Shown piece by piece: positions 22,683 through 31,870 of a stretch of 64,000 nucleotides of DNA (positions within the stretch are counted from its first letter, which is position 1; each line of letters opens with the position of its first letter). Under the pieces are notes generated by a model, which was given only the letters and a program-made list of their open reading frames with translations, was not told the DNA's origin and did no database searches. The stretch spans positions 186,001-250,000 of the forward strand of contig JALIZF010001565.1 in assembly GCA_029948255.1 (NCBI GenBank), given 5' to 3'. Both the position numbers and the translations under genes were made by a program. The DNA comes from Telmatactis stephensoni (Eukaryota; Cnidaria; Anthozoa; Actiniaria; Isophelliidae).

Positions 22683-25600
22683 ATGGACGACGTTATTCCT
22701 CAATGCCGAGATCGTTGCTTGGTTTTTTGTTTCTTTATGATTGGCTTATTGCTATTCTTGCCCCATATAGTAGTGATGTGGTTAGCTACAGAAGACATCT
22801 TGGCAGGTTCCAATCTCTCTACTTCAGTCATTATCCTGTCGTTTTCCCTGCCTGATATCTTGAGCAAGTTTTGCAGTCCACCTCTTGTCAGCCGAATTCC
22901 CTTCACTTTCTCAATGGTTCTTCAAAGTCTACTAACAGCTGGATCACTGTTGATGATCGTATTGCCACACAATGTAAATTTGAGAGTCACCGGAGTTGCA
23001 ATGCTTGGATTGCCCTATGGCTTTGGTATAATAACGTGCTTAAGGATGAGTGCTTACTTCGACAGCGCGGACAGCCTTAGTGGTACATTTGTTTGGGGTT
23101 CCAACGTAGCCACCTTTGTCGCTTCCATTGGTTATACCGGTAGGTTTATTGATGGAAGAACGAACCTGACAGTAGAGTTTTACGAGTTTAAAATGAGTTT
23201 AGCATGCACATATGCTGATTGAGCGCTAACACTTAAACCATGAATTGCACTTAGTAACTAAATAGGGACAAATAGGCGTCATATCCTGTCTCGTGCGGAA
23301 TTTTTACCAGCTGAATTACAAGTTTACAAAAGGACTCTTTCTGGATGAGAGCTTTTGCCCCCTAGTCAAACCGGTTTTGTCATCCAGTCAAGACAAAAAT
23401 AATGAGATTCATGCATCAGCTGATGGATAGCAAGCATAGGAAAAATGTAAAACTAAGATCTTTCCACATTTTTGGAGGGGAAATGTTGTTTTTAATTTTC
23501 AAACATATCCTAACTTATAACCGAACCCTGCCATGTTTATGTGCGGAAAATACGGAGAATTATTTCATAGTCAAATTCAGATTAGTTATCATAGTTCCTT
23601 TTTTGCAGGAGGTTATGTTCAAAATTTTTACTTGCGAATTAATATTCTCTTGTTTGTATTCAATACGAAAAGTTTGTCATTTGACTGAGTTCAAAAAATA
23701 CGGAGCCGAGGAACTCGATGGCGCGCGCTTTACCGGTTTGCCTTCAGTTCCGGATCTTTACACAGATATAACATTGACTTGCGACAGAGAATTACGCGCC
23801 CTGTATATTACTTGAACGATAAGTGATGCTGTCGATGCTGTTTGCATTTCAGCTCCACATCAGTCCCTATATTCCTTTACCGTTTTTTGCTTGTTTTCGT
23901 AGCTTTGATTTGGAGCAGATTTGATCGCAACTACGTCTTCTGTTTGTAAATTAATATAATCAAGAACTCTCTAATTTCAGTAAGTTTTTTTTCTGTAGAC
24001 TTCAAAGCCACAAACGTATTTAGAAGGCTCAACATATTCATGCCTGCAAGTTTTTTATTTCCATTCGAAGCGTTGAATCTCTTCTAATGTCTTTGCACAT
24101 GTATCACGTAAGCGCTAAAACCCAGTCTAGGTAGTCGTCATTGTTATTGTTAGTTTTGCCAGCGTAGCAGAGAATTATAGCGTATTTTGCATCTCACATG
24201 TGCGCAATTAAATGCAAATGATAGAAATGAAAGATTTGACTAATTTTCATTGAGTTTCTCAAGTACAGTTCACACTAAACTGGTCAAATTTTTGACCGGT
24301 CAAAACAAAATTGGCACGTTTTATTTAGTCGTTTTGTTATGCACCCCTGGGTCCGTGATAATCGCACGAAAATTTGAACCACAGCAAATATTCAACTTGC
24401 AAAATGATATTCATGAGAACGAATTTTTAGCCGGCACAGTTGATATACTGACTGGTATCGAGGTCTTATCATGTGAACAGCTTGACCGGTTAAATTTTCG
24501 TACCAACAGCATATCCAGGTCGATTTTTCAACCGGTCAAAAATTCGACCGTCCCGTGAGAACGCATCCCGTTTAATTTATACCAAAACGGCAAGGAAATA
24601 ATGAATATGCCTGTCGGCAATCCGGATAATTCTATTCTACCGGACAAGATAAGCTCTCCCTCTGGTGAGTCTGTCTTGGGTACCAAAGACCATAGCTGAC
24701 CATGTAATAAACAGAGCTTTTGTCACCCTTCTCAAGGTGTACAAGGTTTGTCGTACCCCGTAAATTGTTTGTAATCTTTAGCTTTGCTAGAAGTCTTTCC
24801 TTACATGAAGTGGTTCAACAAAATTTCATCTCAAAGTCAAAGTTATGCAAGAAACAGTTTTCTGTTCACACTGATATTACAGTTTTCTGTCAAATTCTTT
24901 CTTTGAAGTGCAAACCAACCATGCAAAGAGCATGACAGCTGTCACGTCCATACGCCAAACGGGAATTAAACTGGAAAAGGACAACAGTTTTCTAAAGCTG
25001 AAATGCTCAACTAGTAATAGTTTACCCGGACCTGCGGACATGACTTTCCACACCATTACAGAAATGCTCGGATGGCAAGAGGAAAAAAGGGAAAAAAACT
25101 TAAAATGAAACGACGGCAACATGAATGTAATCACGAATTAATTCTTCACATTTTACATCAAAAAAGTACTTCAAATTTTGATAATAATTTCACCATAACT
25201 GGAAATCGAACATGTGGGAAATTAAAGTATATGGCAGCATTACAATGGCCAAAATTGCACTTCGCACTTGGACGGGATGGAAATTCAATAAAAAACCTCT
25301 CTATTGTTGATAATCGCCAAGCCTTTTGTTAAAATGAATGGCTCCAAGACAATAACTTTGAATCGGTTTTAACTTATGTCAATTACAAGTCTGGCATACC
25401 TTGTGCCAGTGCCGCTAAAACGGACATCCCTAGTAGAGATTTTTGACGCATTTGACGCTGCTTTTACGCGCCAAGTATTTAGATTTGCATAACAACAATT
25501 TCATTGTACCGAGCAAACAATAACGCCTCTTTTATCTAATTATAAAGAATCTTTATTGTAATTGTTCTTCCAATAAACATCTGCTTCACTGCAGATGAGA

Positions 25601-28600
25601 CTTTGTCTGAAAACAAAATCACTTTTTTGACCTCCTCTGCAACTGCATCCCGCCCCTTTGTGCCAGTCTGAGTTATTATTGAAGCTTCTATTTGTCTGCT
25701 TATATTTTTTCAGTATTACAAATTCATTTATCTATTGTTTGCACTTTAGGCATATAAATCCTTTCTAGGTTTATTGGAAGAACAGTTAAAATAAAGTTTC
25801 TTTAGATAAAAGACGCGTTATTGTTTGCTTGGTACAATGAAATTGTTGTTATGCAAATGTAAATACTTGGTGCGTCAAAGCTATAGAGCGTTTGCACTTC
25901 CGATCACGTGACGTGATTTTACGTAATTTGATTTTTTTCGGGCCTTTCTAGAGCTCTGACCAATATCATAGTAATTGTACCTGAAAGAGCAACCAAAACT
26001 GTGCTTATTTGGAAAAGTTAGAGTCACAATGTTTGTTCGTTACCAAGATATGAATTTTTCAATTTGCTTCAATGTTTGATAAGAATGTATGGATCCGCCA
26101 TGTTGGTGTACCACTTTGGAACCCCAATATGGCGGCCACAACACCGAGTGATTGAAATGATACTAAAACCGGGAGTAATCTGTTTATTTTGCTGAAAATA
26201 TTCTTAGAACAATTAAGATTATTCATCGACTAACCCATTGATGTAAAATTTGTGGCAAGTTGTTATGTTTTTATGCGATTTGAAAACGCGTGACAGTATG
26301 GCGTGACAGAACTTAGGTCAGTGATTATTCAAAAGCGGAGCATCAGAAATTGCCCAAACTTACAGGAAAGTATTTCCTCGATGGTATGGAAAAAAGATAT
26401 CAGCTAATCAGCTTTTCTTGATACATGATTTTGATTTTGACTAGCTGATGACGTCAAGTGAAAACGCTCTATACCATCCACGATATATTCGGAATCGGAA
26501 TTTCTTTTGTTCAAACAATAGATATGCTGCATGAATTCTAGTTTTTTTTATTTATCTATTTATTTTTGGTTTGTTTGTTTGTTTGTTTGGTTGGTTGGTT
26601 GGGTTTTTTTGATGATCAAGATTTTCATTTCAAACAGCAAATAAATTCAAATCACCAACAGCGTCAATTAAATAAAAATCATAAAGTAGATTACAGTGTA
26701 AAATTAATATTCTTTTCTTTTTTTTTCCCCTTTTCTTTTTTTGTTTTTTGTTTGTTTGTTTGTTTGTTTTGCAACTTGGACTTTTTCCCCCACTAACAGA
26801 CGATTGTTTACAAGACGAGCACAGGCAATGCGAGGAATTTGAGTTCATTCAAAGACAAACTTCAGTCAAATTTACATCCGTTAAACATATACCTGGCATT
26901 TCAAATGTCCCTCAAAACTTGAAATAAAATATTTTGAGCTTGATTTATGAGTGTTTTTCTCCAAGCTTTTATCTAAAAGAGCTCAGTTGAAAAATATTTC
27001 TATTTTATTGGGATTCCTGTGGAATCGAATCGATGTCAACGAAACCAACCTAAAGTACGATGGTTAATATTAGTCGTTATATCAAGTGCACTGTTCTTGA
27101 GACCTGGGGTGCTCACCATTGAAAACAATCCATCAGGTTGAAAATTCGTTTGCTAATAGTAAAAATAAGCGGGAACTTAACTTAGGACAAATATGGTACA
27201 CACGTCTACTGGGAGACCCGAAAAGAGCGCGAAAAGTGGATTACCTCAATCAGAAGACCAAGTTTTCCAGAACTTTACGATCGGAATGACACATTTGTGT
27301 TTCCAATCGGTTTTTCGGGTAAATTTCAAGCGCCCATTTTCCTGCTATAAATTGAAAGTCAAAAAATATATAAGCTATTCGTTACTATTTTTTTAGTGTG
27401 GGAAACACAATATCTTATTCTGAAAATGGTCCCCTGGGTAGTGCACACAAAACTGTACACAAGAGGACTTGCCCTGGCTTTCTATCAACGAAATTCCTCC
27501 CCTATATTAAGGTGCGGTAATACGAGCAACAAAATCACTCAACTTGTCTCGCAACATTGCTGCGAAACAAGTTGAAGAGCGATGCTGCGCGTTTTTCCAC
27601 CCGAGAACAAACTTGTCTCGCAACAAAATTATTTGTTGCAGGTTGAGAAATTTTGTTGCAGAAAGTAGAAGGTCGTTCTACTTCTTGCAACAAAATTTTA
27701 AAATGTTGGTCGTATTACCACCTCGACTCAACTCGTGTTGCAGCAAATGATTTTAGGGGCCAATGAGAATACTGGATTCTCTCAACCTGCAACAAATAAT
27801 TTTGTTGCGAGACAAGTTTGTTCTCGGGTGGAAAAACGCGCAGCATCGCTCTTCAACTCGATCGTTTCGCAGCAATGTTGCGAGACAAGTTGAGTGATTT
27901 TGTTGCTCGTATTACCGTACCTTTAGTCGGTGTGTGTTCCGAACTAAGAAATGATTGTTCATATTTCAGGGCTTACCACCTGGGCTGGTGTTGCACCTCG
28001 CACTGTCATAGCTTGCTGCATTCCAGTAGCTTTCATGCCACTTGTCTTCTACGCTCTACTAGACAAAAACACTTTGACCAAACATGATTCCACCAAGACA
28101 TCCACCAAACATCAAAACCTGAAATACACAGCTCTTCCAGAAGATACTGGCTCAAGACAAAGAAAAGTAGCAAAGAGGGTGACACACGACGTAGCCGTGC
28201 TTTTCAAAGTTTTTCCATGTGCTTCATATACCTTTCTTGCAAACTTTTCTCTGCATATGTCCATTGCAGCTGTTCTGTCGACTCTCACATTTCCCTCATC
28301 ACCCTTCAGGCCACGTGATCACTACCTATACTACAGGCTATCAAGTGATGCAGGCATACAATTGGGAGGAATAGAGCTTGTTCTGGCGTCCTGCCTAAGC
28401 AAGAACTGCTTGGAACTTGTCAAAATAAGAAGAGTTTGGATCTTGGTCCTACTCAATGTCAGCTGTTTGCTATTTTACGTATTTGCTTCATGGTATCGTT
28501 TTTTACCCAATGTTTATATTGTGTTTGGGTTGGTGTTTGTTCAAGGAGTATTTCTAGGCTCCGTCCTTGTGCAATCTGTTGCCTTGGCTGCCGATAGTTT

Positions 28601-28805
28601 TCAAAATCCGCGAGACAAAGGCACCGCTATGGGATTTCTGGAGATCGGTTTGTCCTTTGGTCGGTTTATTGCAGGTTCTATGGGTTTGTTTGTTGAAAGA
28701 CATTTGAGGAAACATTGTACAAACCGCTTATTGCTGGGAGAATTTTGCTTGACACGAACTCCATCATTTAATGGTTGGTATGAGAATGTTCACCTCAATA
28801 ATTAA
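22683..28805 (+). CDS. CLN3/battenin-like protein, copy F (two exons, intact)
   Basis: Exons are 22683-23139 and 27970-28805, giving 430 residues. All landmark segments are present: MDDVIPQCRDR, NLS sequon, YTALPEDTG, RFLPNVYIVFG, FLEIGLSFGRF. The tail reads WYENVHLNN. The 4.83-kb intron is expanded by at least four inverted-repeat elements (about 24264-24568, 25440-25882, 25886-26469 and 27505-27923). The last of these lies only 46 bp upstream of the acceptor, so the branch point and polypyrimidine tract must be inside that short interval or within the element. Splicing efficiency may therefore differ from that of its siblings. Confidence 0.87.
24264..24568. mobile_element. ~300-bp inverted-repeat element in copy-F intron
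   Basis: Left sequence around ACTGGTCAAATTTTTGACCGG faces right sequence around CCGGTCAAAAATTCGACCG, with further ACCGGT words between. The ends are imperfectly complementary. No target duplication could be fixed because no clean empty site was recognised. Confidence 0.5.
25440..25882. mobile_element. Fold-back element, ~440 bp (second copy at 32577-34695 in H)
   Basis: The left arm (TTTTTGACGCATTTGACG, through GCATAACAACAATTTCATTG) and right arm (CAATGAAATTGTTGTTATGC, through GGTGCGTCAAAG) are reverse complements over about 85 bp, with further internal pairing. The copy-H intron carries the same element, there split by later insertions. Confidence 0.8.
25886..26469. mobile_element. 584-bp MITE flanked by TATA in copy-F intron
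   Basis: It begins GAGCGTTTGCACTT and ends AAGTGAAAACGCTC, imperfect terminal inverted repeats, with TATA on both sides. The copy-H intron at about 34692 has the empty site (AAAGCTATACCATACACG). TA or TATA duplication fits Tc1/mariner-type elements. The interior holds two facing GCCGCCATATTGG-like words near 26095-26140. Confidence 0.8.
27505..27923. mobile_element. ~419-bp fold-back MITE, GGTAATACGAGCAAC family, in copy-F intron
   Basis: Arms begin GGTGCGGTAATACGAGCAAC and end GTTGCTCGTATTACCGTACC and stay complementary almost to the centre. Copies B and H have the empty site (CCCCTAGTCGGTGTGTG). Outer sequence resembles the element at 61608-61874 in PAN2. The flanking bases are TA/TAA-like, fitting a PIF/Harbinger or Tc1-type duplication. 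Confidence 0.82.
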
Positions 28806-29829
28806 GCTGCAAAGATGCATTCAAGATATATAATGGCCCTGTAGCCGGAAATCCAAATCTTCAATGTGAAAACGTTGAGGGGACTGAGGGATTTCTCAAG
28901 TCTTCCTCCCCTTTGTCATTCGCGGGGGAACAAGAAGACAACATAGTGACTGCTGTATTCGCAAGCTACACAATTTATATTCCAAAATATACATTTTCAG
29001 TGCAAAACCTGTAAAATTGCAAAACCTCTAGCCTTGTAAAACGTTAGATACTGAAAAGTGCTGAAAATGACTAATTTTAGTTAATTGGCTAGATTTCATG
29101 AAATTCAGTTGTTAATTCAGTTGTATATAAGTTCACTTCACGGTGATCGGCCAGTTCAGTCTGAGGGATTTACCTAGATATATTCATAAAAAAATATAAT
29201 GAACACCACATGAAATATATATGTAGAACGACAACATAGTGAGTAGCGTTTGGAGTTGTGCGATTTGGTGCATGTACTGCAGTAAACGTCAAAATCTGCA
29301 CAAAATTCAAAGAAAATATTTTTGATGATTTACTGAAATCTTACTCCACATGATTCACTATTTATATATTGTCGTTTCTATGAACTATATTTTTCTTTTG
29401 ATTATCTAGAACATAATTTAGATATAAATTATCGTTCCCACTTCTCGTTATCGTAGGCCTTTTCTTTTGATCCATATTTATTTGCTATTTATTATCTATT
29501 ATTTGTAGTAAGTTTATATGACATACTCAATCATTTCCAACTTATACTTGTGTCAGTGTATGCTTCTTCCTTTTACCGATAGACCAATAACATATTCCAA
29601 TTAAAGTATGTTGTAGTACGTAGGTTGCTTATCAATAGGTGTTTTGTTTCATCTACGTTTGATTAATTTAATGATCGCAGGGTACTTCGGCTCATCATCA
29701 GGGATTGAAAGAATTGCAATTTCCGTTACAAGAATTGGTAAGATCGCGCATAGATTGAGCTCGAGCCGAGAGAATAAACATAAAATCTAACAGCGCGCGC
29801 GCTTTACATAAAAAACATGTTTCTGATAT

Positions 29830-30290
29830 CTATTGTGGAAGGTAATAGCAGGCAGATTCCTGCCAGAGTCTCTGTTGCATAGAGCGTTCTTATTTTTTGC
29901 TATACACCATGCCTTCCTTCCATCTTCTTCGTATGGGGCGGTTCTCCACTATCTTTGTTCCATCCCAAGAGATCTCATGATCGTTAGATAGCACATGTTG
30001 TGACAGCGCTGATGTCTTGGTCTTCCCAAGCCTGACACTAGCTTTGTGTTCTTTTTGTCTAGTCCCCAGCGCACGACCAGTCTCTCCAATATTAACTGCT
30101 TCGCAGTCACCACACGGAATTTCGTATACCACACCAGCCTTCTTTTCTAAAGGGTTGTCATCCTTAGGCTTAGATAGGAGTTTTCTCAATGTACACAAAG
30201 GTTTGACGCACGTGTTGATGTTGTAATTATCAAGAATTCTCTTGATCCTCTCGGTGGTTCCTCATTGTGCGTAGGGCAGTACTGCAAAAC
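29830..30290 (-). mobile_element. Penelope-like retroelement fragment (GIY-YIG endonuclease end)
   Basis: The minus-strand frame ending at 29890 encodes KKAGVVYEIPCGDCEAVNIG followed by ETGRALGTRQKEHK. This is the GIY-YIG-type endonuclease module of Penelope-like elements, with Cys residues and the Arg of the catalytic helix visible. Upstream sequence in the same frame (TTERIKRILDNYNI) resembles the connector after the reverse transcriptase but is cut by a TGA near 30258. The reverse transcriptase itself is absent, so this is a dead fragment. The strand is opposite to the CLN3-like genes. Confidence 0.8.
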
Positions 30291-30708
30291 CACAGTACTC
30301 CTTTTCATATTCCAATTCATTTATATTTACAGCTATCTATCTCGGTTAACCATGTGTTATTATATATAGCTTGTACCAAACATTTTGTCGTACCTAAATT
30401 TGCCAAACTTAATTTCATTTCTTTATATCTTTATGCACTATCCAGAACTATATTGCTAACTCCTGGTACTAAATAAAAAGTCTGTCTGCCTGTCTGTCTG
30501 TCTCTCTGCACAACAGTCGTTAATATTTCACATTTAGGATCACAATAACATGAAGTATTGTTGAGCTCAAAGACTGAGAAATGCGCATTTCATCTCTACA
30601 TCTGTTTTTTGCATGAGCCTAGGTTGGCTGGCATGGGTGAACTCATGGTAAAGTTATATAGGGGCTCAGTTGAACACTCACTTGTTGGAATTTTTTTCAT
30701 TCCTCCAT

Positions 30709-30870
30709 ATAATTATCAGTCAATCGGCCAATGAAAGCGTTCCGGTCAGGTCAATCAAATATAATAAATGAAGGTCGAACAAAAGATTGTGCACGATCAA
30801 GCCACCCTATTTTTTTCAAGGATTAAATAAAATCACTCTATTGACGTTCCATCTGACTGAAAAGGACAGA
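30709..30870 (+). repeat. Duplicated CLN3-like 5' flank, upstream copy (partner 31626-31800)
   Basis: Sequence through CAATCGGCCAATGAAAGCG and GATTGTGCACGATCAAGCC recurs at 31626-31800, just upstream of copy H. Its GTGCACGGTtAAGCC end also matches copy C's flank at about 10600. Here it joins straight to the middle of exon 2 of pseudogene G, leaving exon 1 out. Confidence 0.8.
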
Positions 30871-30880
30871 ACAACATCAA

Positions 30881-31488
30881 GATACACAGCTCTTCGACTG
30901 AGTTGCAAAGACGGTGACACACGACGTATAGCCGTGCTTTTCAAAGTTTTTCCATATGCTTCATATAACTTTCTTGCAAACTTCTCCCTCATCACCCTTC
31001 AGGCCACGTGATCACTACCTATACTACAGGCTATTAAGTGATGCAGGCATACAGTTGGGAGGAATAGAACTTGTTCTGGCGCCCTGCCTGAGCAAGAACT
31101 GCTTGGAATTTGTCAAAATAAGAAGGGCTTGGATCTTGATCCTACTCAAAGTCAGCTGTATTTGCCTCGTGGTATCGTTTTTTACCCAATGTATATATTG
31201 TGTTTGGACTAGTGTTTGTTCAAGGGGTAGTTCATGGCTCCCTTCTTGTGCAGTCTATTGCTTTAGTTGCCGATAGTTTTCAAAATCCGCGAGACAAAGG
31301 CACCGCTATGGGATTTGTTGAGGTTGGTTTGTCCTTTGGTCGGCTTACTGCAGGTTTTATGGGTTTGTTTGTTGAAAAGCAATTTATTGAGGGAACACTG
31401 TACACACCGCTTATTGCTGGGAGAATTTTGCTTGGCACGAACTCCATCATTTAATGGGTGGTATGAGAATGTTCACTTTAATCATTAA
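30881..31488 (+). pseudogene. CLN3/battenin-like copy G, exon-2-only pseudogene
   Basis: Homology to exon 2 starts at about 30881 (GATACACAGCTCTTCG), immediately after a promoter-like flank, so exon 1, the intron and the first ~105 nt of exon 2 are missing. At least three further internal losses are visible against other copies: in the SRQREVAK region, in the first membrane span of this half (CTTCTCCC joins to TCATCACCC), and in the span before RFLPNVYI. The frame changes several times. The C-terminal coding end (WYENVHFNH) is still recognisable. It cannot encode the family protein. Confidence 0.9.
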
Positions 31489-31870
31489 GCTGCAAAGATG
31501 CATTCAAGATATCTAATGCCCCTGTGGGAAATCCAAGTCTTCAATGTGAAAACGTTAAGGGAACTGAGGGATTTCTCAAGTCTTCTTACCCTTTGTCGTT
31601 CACGGGGCAAACAAGAAGGCAGGGGAATTATCAGCCAATCGGCCAATGAAAGCGTTCCGGTCAGGTCAATCAAATTTAATAAATGAAGGTAGAACAAAAG
31701 ATTGTGCACGGTCAAGCCACCCTATTTTTTCACGGATTAATATAAATAAAATCACTCTGTTGTCGTTCCATCTGATTGAAAAGGACAGAACAATGGATTT
31801 TCAAACCATTTCACTCTATCAACTTTGGCACTCTATTAACGTTTGACTTGGAAATTCAATGTTCTTCAAA
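31489..31870. promoter_or_regulatory. 5' flank of copy H
   Basis: It begins with the 3' flank of pseudogene G and continues into the duplicated promoter-like segment (31626-31800). A conserved leader GTTTGACTTGGAAATTCAATG precedes the start. The same leader type, with small changes, precedes every exon 1. No TATA box in a fixed position could be defined. Confidence 0.45.

Larger units (their letters stand above)
28806..30880. other. Intergenic region F-G with a Penelope-like fragment
   Basis: The shared 3' flank runs to about 29200. AT-rich sequence follows, then a minus-strand Penelope-like endonuclease fragment (about 29830-30290). A short CTGT-rich microsatellite lies at 30478-30505. From about 30709 the sequence is a CLN3-like 5' flank duplicated at 31626. 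No host gene was seen. Confidence 0.6.

Noticed and set aside
24877..25332. Small overlapping ORFs in the copy-F intron
   Set aside because: They overlap in several frames and both strands, show no domain features, and lack splice or promoter context.
29690..29730. Hammerhead ribozyme (CTGATGA...GAA on the minus strand) next to the Penelope-like fragment
   Set aside because: A stem II and the third conserved arm could not be formed from the adjacent bases, so the core words alone are not enough.
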